This document shows positions 56,181-64,000 of a stretch of DNA of 64,000 bases, in pieces. Below the pieces are notes generated by a model that did not search any database, was not told the DNA's origin, and worked only from the letters and a program-made list of their open reading frames with translations. The stretch lies in assembly GCF_030519355.1 (NCBI RefSeq), contig NZ_JAUMKC010000006.1, forward strand, positions 186,001 to 250,000, given 5' to 3'. Within the stretch, counting starts at the first letter, position 1. Each line of letters opens with the position of its first letter. The DNA is from Mucilaginibacter sp. L3T2-6. GTDB taxonomy: Bacteria; Bacteroidota; Bacteroidia; Sphingobacteriales; Sphingobacteriaceae. Position numbers and translations under genes: made by a program.

Positions 56181-58394
56181 CTACCACCTGCTTTCAAGAT
56201 ACTCATTCAGGATACTAAGATCCTTGTCGACAGGTACTGTTAACGAACTAATTGCCCTCCAAACCTCCACATTGGATTTCCAGATATGCTGATTCCGTAC
56301 AGACCAATCAAATTTTTTCGGTATCTCGCCTTGCCCCATCATGATCACATCAAAGCCGGGTAATCCGAATATATTGTCTTTTATTGACGAGTTGATCATC
56401 CGGATCAAGCTTTTGTCGGCACAGGTTAACGGCCCTATCTCATTATATAGGTCGATCATTTCTTGCATATAGCCGACGTCTGTAAGTGCCCTGCAATCTT
56501 TCCAAAAGGGGGTGTCAAATTTTTTGTTGAATTTATAATGTATCGATAGAAATCCTTTTAAATAATCCCAGTTATCATTGATATCCGAATTTATCCTTTT
56601 TTTTAGAGCAGGCGATTTTTTTAGCTGACTAAAGTTATAGACAAGTGTTTTTGCCTCCTTAATAATCATATGAATCCCGGTTGACTCAAGCGGCTCAACA
56701 AATGCAAAAGAGTTGCCTATTGCAAACACGTTGCCAACGCAGATGTTGCTATGCCGGCCACTTTTGAATCTCACAACCCGGGTGTTCTTTATCGTCGGGT
56801 TTTTCTTTAAGAGCTCCCCGGCAGCCTGGTCAGTTGAGCAGTATGCCGAAGAAAAGACGTACCCACGATGATTCTCGCCTCGCATTGGTATATTCCAGCA
56901 CCACCCATTATCCATCGATTCAGCATAAGTGTGGGTTGCAATCTTTTTTACGTCGGGTATTTCGCCCGCTATTGCCGTATCACAAAACAAGCTTTTGTTA
57001 TAGGAAACAAAATCAGATTTTAACGTCTGTTCGAGCAGGAGCGAGCGGAATCCGGTACAATCAACATAAAAATCATAAACATAGCGTTGGCCGCTTTCGC
57101 CCGTAGCAGCAGCAATCTCATCGGTTCCTGCTCTTCGTTCTGCATGCACTACTTTATCGTCAATGTAAATAATATCTCTTTCCTTTGCCTTGGTTTTTAA
57201 GTAATTAATGAAAGAAGCATTATCGAGATGAAGGGCATAAAAAAGGTCATCCGAAAGCGATGAGTATTGCTCGGCGCCTTTGCTATCTTTAGCTGCTATC
57301 ACAAAAGACGAATTCTGATCCATCAGCACTGCAGTAAGCGAGCTGTTATTTATATGTCCATCGGTACCATAAGCGCTTTTTACGTCAGGCCAGCCAAAGG
57401 GGTAATTAAAGTAGTAGTCGCCGGGCAATCCCCAAAAAAATTTTATTCCGAGTTTCCAGGTGGGTCTAACATTTTCGTAAAATTCGAGTGCCGGGAACTT
57501 TAAAGTTCCGAAAAGAAAACTTCTTATTTCCGGGGTTGTTGCCTCACCCACCCCTATTACTGGTATTTTGGATGATTCTATCAACGTAACCGGCATATTG
57601 GGATATTTTGCCTTAAACAGCAACGCCGTAAGATAGCCCGCAGTGCCGCCCCCAATAATGGCTACATTCTTATATTCATCTTTTTGCTCTTCGGCGGGGG
57701 GGCTATCAAAAGCTCGCTTTTTTATTTGTGATACGGAATGCTGAAATTTCTTTACTAATATTTTGTAGTCTGATAGATCCTTATATGAACCACCGGTACC
57801 ACCGCTCTCAAAAATTGGATAAATATATTTTGATTCATAACCGGGCCGATCCTTTTGATGCAGTTTAAACAAGTGCACATTATCAACAAATTTTAATCTT
57901 TGCCCAGGCTCGTCTTTATAGATGACTTTTATTTCATTCAACAGTTCAGTAAAAGCTGCATAAAATATATCGGGATTTTCCTGAATATCGCCGGCTGTTA
58001 TTTTTGACGTAACCGGACTTTTTAAGTTGGTCTTATTTTTGACACTTTCATGCCCTTGCTGTAATATCAAAAATGCAGAATCGGCGCCGGCACTTTTACC
58101 CGGAAAATAAGTTGGGCCTACCACCAGGTTACCTTCCCACGATGCTATCGTTACAGATGTCTTTTTGCTAGTTCTGAAAAAATTACTGATGTCAATTATT
58201 TCTCCAAGGGTATTGCCCTCCAAAACATTAATGTGTAAGTTGATATTTTCTGAATCTTTAGCCTCCGGATAATCTGACTGAATACAATTTATCCACTCTA
58301 AATAATTTAAATGCTTCTTTAAAAACTCGCATAAAGCTGAGCTCTTCTGCCTGCTTGAAAGAATTATCTTATATGGTACGGCGTTTTCAATCAT
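56181..58394 (-). CDS. Flavin-dependent (tryptophan-type) halogenase with N-terminal extension
   Basis: 737 residues from ATG 58394 (an in-frame TTG lies at 58409). The halogenase part starts near 240: FAD loop GGGTAG (248-253), GVGEATTP, the Lys that carries the halogenating intermediate (K314, in PTWKLGIKF), WCWNIP (498-503; the WxWxIP family motif) and PLESTG with the catalytic Glu (E570). All key residues are present. About 240 N-terminal residues precede it, whereas family members are about 510-540 in all. Part of this extension (EGNLVVGPTYFPGKSAG) resembles the start of RiPP cyclodehydratase partner proteins. The single Trp of the precursor core is the likely substrate. It overlaps the oxygenase gene by 8 bp. 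Confidence 0.88.
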   Translation of the reverse strand: MIENAVPYKIILSSRQKSSALCEFLKKHLNYLEWINCIQSDYPEAKDSENINLHINVLEGNTLGEIIDISNFFRTSKKTSVTIASWEGNLVVGPTYFPGKSAGADSAFLILQQGHESVKNKTNLKSPVTSKITAGDIQENPDIFYAAFTELLNEIKVIYKDEPGQRLKFVDNVHLFKLHQKDRPGYESKYIYPIFESGGTGGSYKDLSDYKILVKKFQHSVSQIKKRAFDSPPAEEQKDEYKNVAIIGGGTAGYLTALLFKAKYPNMPVTLIESSKIPVIGVGEATTPEIRSFLFGTLKFPALEFYENVRPTWKLGIKFFWGLPGDYYFNYPFGWPDVKSAYGTDGHINNSSLTAVLMDQNSSFVIAAKDSKGAEQYSSLSDDLFYALHLDNASFINYLKTKAKERDIIYIDDKVVHAERRAGTDEIAAATGESGQRYVYDFYVDCTGFRSLLLEQTLKSDFVSYNKSLFCDTAIAGEIPDVKKIATHTYAESMDNGWCWNIPMRGENHRGYVFSSAYCSTDQAAGELLKKNPTIKNTRVVRFKSGRHSNICVGNVFAIGNSFAFVEPLESTGIHMIIKEAKTLVYNFSQLKKSPALKKRINSDINDNWDYLKGFLSIHYKFNKKFDTPFWKDCRALTDVGYMQEMIDLYNEIGPLTCADKSLIRMINSSIKDNIFGLPGFDVIMMGQGEIPKKFDWSVRNQHIWKSNVEVWRAISSLTVPVDKDLSILNEYLESRW

Positions 58395-59580
58395 GTTGTG
58401 TATCGTCAATATTCAGAAAGCCAGCTTCAATTAATTTGTGTACCAACTGAAGTTTCCCAGCGTCAGTTATCAGCCCTTTTATCTGCTTTACCCTGAATGG
58501 TTCAAACTGCAATAAAGTGTCCTTTTCAATAAATGGGGGTATAATGACTTTTTGCCTTCCAAATTGAATAGTGAATTCTCCTTTTACAGTTTTAAATATG
58601 CATTCGAAGCCCGCCTGGCGAGATACGACTGTTTCAAGATCCAGGCTCTCGAGCTGTAATAAGCTAATTAGCTTGCCGCGGAAATTCAGCGTTTGATCTT
58701 TTACAAAGTCATTACTCTTTTTTTCCAGCAATTGTTCCGGCTCAATGTGCTCAATCAGTTCGTTTAACTTTTGTTTGAATGTTGCCAGATAGGCGTTTCT
58801 TTCAGTTATAGTACTAAAGCCATGCGGTATAGTTAGCCTAAAGAATTTTTCTTTTTCAGATGCGATGCGAGCCAGCTCTTCTATAAGATGATAACCATAT
58901 ACCGGTTTTAAAGAAAAATTTACATGTATTGTTGATGCCTCCGACGACATAGCCTCGTGCGAAGTGCCACGTGGGATGTAAAGAAAATCTCCCGTATTAA
59001 TATCGAATTGCGAGATCAATCGCGGGGCTTTGCTAAACGAGCGGTATTTGATAGGTATATCTTCACCGGTATCATAAATCAGCCATGTTTTGGGACCTTT
59101 AATTTGCATCAGGAAAATATCATGCGGATCGTAATGCAGCGCAAAGCCCTGCGAATTTGGCGGAGTAATATATATATTGGCTTGTATTCTGAATTTTAGC
59201 TCCTGTTCAAGTGTTCGGCACGCTTCCGATAAACGGAAAATTGATTTTTCAGCCGAATTTATAATAATTGTTGCCCCTCTATTAAAGAGTCTGAGCAACT
59301 TCTCAGGGTCAATAACGAGTTTAATAGTACCGTCCAGCAATGTATCTGATTTGGTCCACTCTGCCGACGGAATATTTGATCCTTTGTTCATGAGTCTGAT
59401 ACCGTCCGGAATCAGATTTTGCTGACTTATAAAACTGTCAATATCGCTTATAGTCAATACATTGTTGAAATAGCCAGGGTTGTTATGGATATGATGGACG
59501 AATTTCTTCTCCCAATAATTTTGAAAAAAATCCTCTCTTGAGAGTGGTGCAATCAGGTATGAAAAATTAATAATCTCCAT
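58387..59580 (-). CDS. JmjC/cupin_4-type 2OG-Fe(II) oxygenase
   Basis: 397 residues from ATG 59580 (a TTG at 59589 is also in frame). A jelly-roll domain holds the facial triad: H149 and D151 in LHYDPHD, and H208 in IPRGTSHEA. These belong to the cupin_4 (RoxA/YcfD-like) family that hydroxylates protein side chains. A winged-helix-like C terminus follows. Its translational coupling to the kinase and halogenase suggests that it hydroxylates the lasso precursor, for instance at Asp, Pro or Val. Target not visible from sequence. Confidence 0.82.
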   Translation of the reverse strand: MEIINFSYLIAPLSREDFFQNYWEKKFVHHIHNNPGYFNNVLTISDIDSFISQQNLIPDGIRLMNKGSNIPSAEWTKSDTLLDGTIKLVIDPEKLLRLFNRGATIIINSAEKSIFRLSEACRTLEQELKFRIQANIYITPPNSQGFALHYDPHDIFLMQIKGPKTWLIYDTGEDIPIKYRSFSKAPRLISQFDINTGDFLYIPRGTSHEAMSSEASTIHVNFSLKPVYGYHLIEELARIASEKEKFFRLTIPHGFSTITERNAYLATFKQKLNELIEHIEPEQLLEKKSNDFVKDQTLNFRGKLISLLQLESLDLETVVSRQAGFECIFKTVKGEFTIQFGRQKVIIPPFIEKDTLLQFEPFRVKQIKGLITDAGKLQLVHKLIEAGFLNIDDTQHD

Positions 59581-59585
59581 GGCAC

Positions 59586-60572
59586 TCAATTATCCGGACT
59601 TTCACCTTTGGGCTTTTTTAAGTCAGATAGAATTACTTCGCATTGCTGATAAACCAGCTTTACATTACGGCTGAAATGCAAATGTTTTACCGGCGTTTCC
59701 ACAGCTAATCGCCCAAGTAATTCAAATTCCCTTTTTTGCTCCGGGGGTGAAAGGACGTAGCTGGCAAAAGTATTAGAATGTAAGTAGACGAGACGTTCGG
59801 CAGAAGTTGGCTTAACAAATGGAATTCCATCAGCATCATTGTCCTCATCTAATAAATAAATGGCCCCAAGCTTTAAGGGGGTACCCCAAAAACTTTCACC
59901 CAAATCAGAATATTTGCTGTCCCGATGTGAATATACGGAAACAAATTCATAAGCGATATCGGGATAAAAAACTGTCAGTGGTTGTGGTCGCAAGCGAACT
60001 TTAGGATAGCCCGGCTCAACAAAAAAATCCCCATCGATGAATTTGATTACAGCTATGTCATCACTCAAAACCTTAAATCCCAGGTTGGCAAAGGCTTTCG
60101 CAGTGGTGGATTTGCCGCTTTTCTTTTTCCCCACCAGCACGACAGCTTCCCCATCAACATTAACTACTGATCCATGCAGGCACAGTAAGCCCCTTAGGCG
60201 CATGATACAACCCGATATAACCCCAACAAAGAATGAATCCATATTAGATTCAGGCTCATCATCACTATGGACTATAGTTACGTTTATTTTATCAGGATGG
60301 ATCAATACAACCAGATTTCCGTGCCTGGTAGTAAATGATATCCTGAAATGAATCCCAAACGGGGATTCAGCACTATAGAAATGTATGCGCTCCTTCTTTC
60401 TTAGCTGTCTGGTTAACACCTGCTGCCAGACGAGGCTTGTATCGGGAATCCACATCGCTGTTCTCACCCACGTAACATATAAATCGACCGTGGAGGGTAA
60501 CACGTCATCAAGCAACTCTATTTTGCGTGAACTATTAACAGATAACCCATAAAGGCGATAATAGTGACTCAT
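59586..60572 (-). CDS. HPr-kinase-like peptide kinase
   Basis: 328 residues. The C-terminal two thirds match HPr kinase: LLCLHGSVV, Walker A GKKKSGKST (148-156) and LSDDIAVI (169-176). Such kinases occur in lasso operons; the characterised paeninodin enzyme phosphorylates the C-terminal Ser of its precursor. Here the precursor ends Thr-Ser-Leu, so Ser57 (penultimate) or Thr56 is a candidate. It begins 2 bp after the cyclase stop. Confidence 0.85.
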   Translation of the reverse strand: MSHYYRLYGLSVNSSRKIELLDDVLPSTVDLYVTWVRTAMWIPDTSLVWQQVLTRQLRKKERIHFYSAESPFGIHFRISFTTRHGNLVVLIHPDKINVTIVHSDDEPESNMDSFFVGVISGCIMRLRGLLCLHGSVVNVDGEAVVLVGKKKSGKSTTAKAFANLGFKVLSDDIAVIKFIDGDFFVEPGYPKVRLRPQPLTVFYPDIAYEFVSVYSHRDSKYSDLGESFWGTPLKLGAIYLLDEDNDADGIPFVKPTSAERLVYLHSNTFASYVLSPPEQKREFELLGRLAVETPVKHLHFSRNVKLVYQQCEVILSDLKKPKGESPDN

Positions 60573-60574
60573 AA

Positions 60575-62476
60575 TTATTTTTGATATTCGGGGAATCGCC
60601 GTAAAAAGTGTATAAGGTAAATGCTTTGTGGTATAATACTACGTGCGATACTGTCACTAATACGGCTATTATTTTCGTCGGAGATCCATAGTTTCAATTT
60701 ATCGACGTCGACTATTCGTCTGATAGGATCGCTCGCGCTAATATCCCCCAAGAATGATCTTACTTCGGGTAACTGAGTATTATAACGGGCTCTATAATCT
60801 GGGGAAAAGTGTCCTTTACTTTGCCGCCATTGTATCTCTGGCGGAAGTAACCCGTTAAGGCCTGTTCTCACCATGTATCGCTTGTAGCCGTTTTTAACTT
60901 TAAAATTGGCAGGCGTTGCCAGGCAAAATTCAAGCAGATCTTTGTCCAGCAGGGGATGACGGACTTCAACATCTCCAAGGTCGGCCTTGCCGTGCGCCTT
61001 CGCCTGCGCAATCCTTATCATATTTGCCTGGTTGACCCGGTGCTTTGATGATACCCTCCCGATATTCATCTCGGTTAATTCCCGTTTCCTCAACTCCCAT
61101 ATAGTCTTAAGCTCATCCGCTATTCCCGACTGCAAAAAATGGGGGTCTTCCTTGTCTAAATATCCTGTTCTAATTTTGTTTAATACCGCTTTGGGAGCTA
61201 GAGGTTTAATAACATCATTAAAAGCACTTCGCCAAATTGGTTCACCGTTCATTTTTCTCCGGCAAATTAACTCACGCCATAACCCCGTCCATTGTAATTT
61301 TCTGAAAAGTTCGGCGTAGCAACCGGCGCCATAATACGACGCACTTAACTCACCGCCACCGCCATCAAGCAATACTCTGGAACCGTAATGACGGGCACCT
61401 CGTGCAAAGGCACGGCCCAGGTAATGGCTGGCGATGAGGTTTGGCGTATAAATAGTTGTTTGAAAATCCTCAAGGTCACTAAAAAAGCCTTTTCCCGGAG
61501 CAGTGATATAATTGATATTGACGTTTGGAAAGCTTTTTAACTGATTAATATAATAACGTTCATCTGTAAATGCGGGATCCGCGCCGTCTGGTAGAACTGA
61601 TGAAAAAACCTGGAGCTCCTTATTTTGACTTTGCAATATTTCGGCCGCTACACTAACAATCGCCGAGGAGTCGAGCCCGCCGCTCAATAGGGCGGTTACC
61701 GGAAACTTACTGTTTATATTATTGCCAACTGCTTTAAGTAGCGCCGCTTTAAATGCGTCTCTAAAGTCTGCTTCGCTTTTAAATGATGATTCTCTTCCCA
61801 CGTCGGGAGTCCAATAAATGTTCTTTTTAATCCCTCTTTCGTCTATAGTTAGAACGGTAGCCGCTTGAATAAGCAGTATATTTTTGAACCAGCTTTCTTC
61901 CCAAAACAGGTGTTTTGCATTTGGAGAAACGATGGTCAAAAGTTTATTTTCATTGATAACAGACGGAACATCATCAAGGGCAAGAATTGGGTTAGGAGTA
62001 GATGCAAAGATGAATTTTTTGCCATTATAAAAATAAAGAAGGTTGCGTGTAGCGAGGTGGTCCGTACAGCAAATAAGCTTTTTGTGCTCGCCGTCCCACA
62101 AAACAAAGGCAAAACTACCCCGGAGGTACTCACATAAAGACGATCCCCATTTTCGATATGCTAAAATAACAAGCGATCCGTCACCCCGCCCTTCGTGTTC
62201 TTTCGGATCAATTCCAATTTTGCTATAAAGTTCTGAGCGGTTATCAAGCCGTAAATCGCCAACAATCGTTAGATTATTAACAGAATCGTACAGCGGAAGT
62301 GTTTCTGAAAAGGATTGAGGCGTATTAAAAACTGTTTTTTGGCCCAATCCTATACCGTTTGCATCCCAAAAAGCTTGTGCATCAGAGGAATTGTAGTTTA
62401 ATGCCTCCTGCATAACCCTAATATCTGATCGGCAATCGCCATGGCCTGGGTCATAAACACCAAAAAAAGTTGTCAT
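60575..62476 (-). CDS. Lasso peptide cyclase (asparagine-synthetase-like, C protein)
   Basis: 633 residues. The N-terminal half is a glutaminase-like fold without the Cys2 nucleophile (MTTFFGV), as in lasso cyclases. The C-terminal half has the PP-loop SGGLDSS (265-271) that adenylates the acceptor carboxylate before macrolactam closure. Length and domain order match the family. It sits directly after the precursor gene (92 bp). Confidence 0.9.
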   Translation of the reverse strand: MTTFFGVYDPGHGDCRSDIRVMQEALNYNSSDAQAFWDANGIGLGQKTVFNTPQSFSETLPLYDSVNNLTIVGDLRLDNRSELYSKIGIDPKEHEGRGDGSLVILAYRKWGSSLCEYLRGSFAFVLWDGEHKKLICCTDHLATRNLLYFYNGKKFIFASTPNPILALDDVPSVINENKLLTIVSPNAKHLFWEESWFKNILLIQAATVLTIDERGIKKNIYWTPDVGRESSFKSEADFRDAFKAALLKAVGNNINSKFPVTALLSGGLDSSAIVSVAAEILQSQNKELQVFSSVLPDGADPAFTDERYYINQLKSFPNVNINYITAPGKGFFSDLEDFQTTIYTPNLIASHYLGRAFARGARHYGSRVLLDGGGGELSASYYGAGCYAELFRKLQWTGLWRELICRRKMNGEPIWRSAFNDVIKPLAPKAVLNKIRTGYLDKEDPHFLQSGIADELKTIWELRKRELTEMNIGRVSSKHRVNQANMIRIAQAKAHGKADLGDVEVRHPLLDKDLLEFCLATPANFKVKNGYKRYMVRTGLNGLLPPEIQWRQSKGHFSPDYRARYNTQLPEVRSFLGDISASDPIRRIVDVDKLKLWISDENNSRISDSIARSIIPQSIYLIHFLRRFPEYQK

Positions 62477-62568
62477 CAGTTATATGGTGTTATCATAGGG
62501 AATAAATGCCAGACGAATTTAGATTCCGGGTTTAATTAAGGGTCAAACAGCGCCGAGTTCTGCAAGAG

Positions 62569-62745
62569 TTACAATGAAGTACAATCGACCCAAATTGTTT
62601 CCCCATCGGGCCCAGTTCCAGGCATGTGTTGAACCAGTTCCGCCAATCCGCCAAAACGCTGAATTTTTGGAGTTTGATAAGGTTTCTTTTCTTTACCCGA
62701 ATTTTTGTCGTCCGGCATCGGTTCATTTAGGTTAATACTTTTCAT
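62569..62745 (-). CDS. Lasso-type precursor peptide (58 aa)
   Basis: Translated from ATG 62745 to TAA 62569. The leader (about 1-42) has the recognition pattern Y23-x2-P26-x-I28-x3-G32 (YQTPKIQRFGG), as bound by lasso B1 proteins. The core region reads MPGTGPDGETIWVDCTSL (41-58). With Gly43 as residue 1, Glu49 would close a seven-residue ring; Met41-Glu49 (nine) is an alternative. The usual Thr at leader position -2 is absent, so the cleavage site is uncertain. Trp52, Cys55, Thr56 and Ser57 are tailoring candidates. A longer open frame overlaps in another phase (62532-62726) and should not be mistaken for the gene. Confidence 0.85.
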   Translation of the reverse strand: MKSINLNEPMPDDKNSGKEKKPYQTPKIQRFGGLAELVQHMPGTGPDGETIWVDCTSL

Positions 62746-62791
62746 AGTATTTTAATTAATTGTTAAATGTAAATTTACTACAAATTATTAA

Positions 62792-63232
62792 TTACAAAAT
62801 AGATTTGTCAAATGTTTTAAATTGGCCAATAGCACTGTTGTCAGAGCTCAAAAGATAACCATTATGCTCAAGCCAGGCATGCGATTTCAGTTTATTTTCC
62901 GGCACTGTTAATATACCAAATTTAAGATCAGTTTTTATATTTTTTCTCTGCAGTGTTAACCAAAATGCCAGCGACGAAGACAGACAATTAGTAAACGGTT
63001 CGAATTTATGAAATAGCATAAGCATAAAACGATACTTTTTGAGATCGGCAACGTCTACACCAACATCAGCTTTGTTATTGTCCCATTTTTTCAGGAATCG
63101 AACGGTCGATTTAAAGCTAAAGAATTTTAATAGTACCCTGATTATAAATGACAATATAAGCGTTTTGAAAAAGAAATATTTATCGGGATATGATAAACTT
63201 CGTGGAGGGATGTTGAACCATTTAGTTTTCAA
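62792..63232 (-). CDS. Lasso leader peptidase (transglutaminase-like, B2)
   Basis: 146 residues, the usual size of split B2 proteins. Catalytic Cys83 in TNCLSSSLA, His118 in SHAWLEHNG, and Asp131 as the probable third member. It starts with TTG inside the end of the B1 gene (11-bp overlap). Cleaves the leader so that the new N terminus can be joined to the acceptor side chain. Confidence 0.88.
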   Translation of the reverse strand: MKTKWFNIPPRSLSYPDKYFFFKTLILSFIIRVLLKFFSFKSTVRFLKKWDNNKADVGVDVADLKKYRFMLMLFHKFEPFTNCLSSSLAFWLTLQRKNIKTDLKFGILTVPENKLKSHAWLEHNGYLLSSDNSAIGQFKTFDKSIL

Positions 63233-63509
63233 TGATTATTAGTTTTTCATTTCCCAATTCAGTGAGCAGGTTAATCAAATCAGCACGGAGTGTAGCCTCA
63301 TCTGTCTCATATTCCGACAAAAGCAACGATAACGTTTTTTCTGCGTCGCCGTCGCCCTCCGACAAAATTTGCCATATCCTGGCGCCAACATCATTCAATC
63401 CAAAATATTGTTCGCTGGCCATATCTAATAATACACATTCATTATTGAGATGTTGAAACAGCACATTGTCCGATATTTTGACTTTTTTTGGTAATTTAAG
63501 GTGTGTCAT
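63222..63509 (-). CDS. PqqD-like RiPP recognition element (B1)
   Basis: 95 residues. The beta-strand part VLLDMASEQYFGLNDVGARIWQIL and the helical rest match PqqD/RRE proteins, which bind the leader and present it to B2. First gene of the B1-B2-A-C-kinase-oxygenase-halogenase operon. Confidence 0.9.
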   Translation of the reverse strand: MTHLKLPKKVKISDNVLFQHLNNECVLLDMASEQYFGLNDVGARIWQILSEGDGDAEKTLSLLLSEYETDEATLRADLINLLTELGNEKLIIIEN

Positions 63510-63735
63510 TTTAATAAGGTTTTAAGTTTATATTTACATATTGTACCAAATTCCCGATTCACCGGACAATAATTTACTATAACTCAATAATTGTTTGTGC
63601 GTACCCCCGGTTCTTTAACATCGGTGATTGGATTTTTTACCGGCCCCGATATTTTTTTAAAGATAGAACATAAATTTTATAATAGTCAATTGATTTCGCA
63701 AACAGGTTCTGGTTAAAATGTCGCTATTCAAGTAC

Positions 63736-64000
63736 TTAAAAAGGTTTTAAATAATTCGCGCTGAATGTTGCAAAATCAGGCTCTGATCTGAACCAACCTA
63801 CCCCTACGGTTCTTTGGCCGGTTTCCAAAACAGTAAGTCTATGTTGTAAACCCGGTGAGATTTTGAAAATTACGGCGTCTCCGGCGTTTATGTGCCCAAA
63901 TTCTCTTATAATTTTTTCGCTTCCTGTCTCCCGCATCTGTAATTTACCTCCACTGTAATCGCAGGTACCCAAACCTAGCGTCATAGCCAATAACCTATTG
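63736..64000 (-). CDS. 2OG-Fe(II) oxygenase, C-terminal part (gene continues past right edge)
   Basis: About 88 C-terminal residues are visible, still open at the edge. SGGKLQ, GDAVIF, the distal His in LQHRLT and the 2OG-binding Arg in GQRTVGVGW match PKHD/PiuC-type prolyl-4-hydroxylase-like enzymes. It lies 226 bp upstream of the RRE gene on the same strand, so it may be part of the peptide pathway or the end of another (iron-related) operon. Confidence 0.72.
   Translation of the reverse strand, partial: NRLLAMTLGLGTCDYSGGKLQMRETGSEKIIREFGHINAGDAVIFKISPGLQHRLTVLETGQRTVGVGWFRSEPDFATFSANYLKPF

Noticed and set aside
62532..62726. 64-codon minus-strand open frame over the precursor locus
   Set aside because: It has no leader motif. 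The frame starting at 62745 gives YxxP...G and a plausible core, so this one is a shadow.

Overview
The window comes from a Bacteroidota genome, most likely Sphingobacteriaceae of the Mucilaginibacter/Pedobacter kind. Reasons: a fused CcoN-CcoO oxidase subunit with a single-heme CcoP, HYC_CC_PP and DUF3347 copper proteins, TAnnTTTG-type -7 promoter boxes, few Shine-Dalgarno sequences, and moderate GC with AT-rich spacers. The genus is inference. No rRNA, tRNA, insertion sequence or CRISPR array was seen.

Region 1 (1-25.9 kb) is a low-oxygen island: hemA (partial, left edge), a LOG-family nucleotide hydrolase, a degenerate L,D-transpeptidase with an alcohol dehydrogenase, a universal-stress protein, an SDR dehydrogenase, a VIT-type metal transporter, phosphoketolase plus acetate kinase, an unknown possible flavoprotein, the complete cbb3 oxidase set (ccoI, ccoS, ccoNO, ccoQ, ccoP, ccoG, ccoH, a TauE/UreH-like membrane protein), D-lactate dehydrogenase, oxygen-independent hemN, and a two-gene sensor system. 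The sensor has a FixL-type haem PAS domain; its partner joins a receiver domain to a Crp/Fnr-type DNA-binding domain, i.e. FixJ and FixK in one protein. Ten Fnr-like operators (TGAY-N4-RTCA) serve eleven promoters here, always with the dyad centre exactly 29.5 or 51.5 bp from the first base of a (T/C)AnnTTT(G/A) box. The sensor operon carries one of these sites itself.

Region 2 (26.0-34.3 kb) is a copper/metal resistance block: a CPH-type P1B ATPase, a multicopper oxidase fused to a CopB-like barrel, DUF3347, HYC_CC_PP and DUF305 proteins, an MFS transporter and a haem-binding c-type protein.

Region 3 (34.9-56.2 kb) is an exopolysaccharide locus: an ABC exporter, Wza-like and Wzz-like export proteins, a flippase, a polymerase-like protein, six glycosyltransferases, two methyltransferases, two sugar epimerases, an AsnB-like amidotransferase and a WecA-like priming transferase with an extra nucleotide-binding domain.

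Region 4 (56.2-64.0 kb, minus strand) is a lasso-peptide-type RiPP operon: PqqD-like recognition element (B1), transglutaminase-like leader peptidase (B2), a 58-residue precursor, asparagine-synthetase-like cyclase (C), an HPr-kinase-like kinase, a JmjC/cupin oxygenase and a flavin-dependent halogenase with a large N-terminal extension. A 2OG-Fe(II) oxygenase lies just upstream at the right edge. The precursor core contains one Trp, one Cys and a C-terminal Thr-Ser-Leu, so each tailoring enzyme has a plausible target. This combination, and the oxygen-responsive promoter code of region 1, are the two most interesting things in the window.
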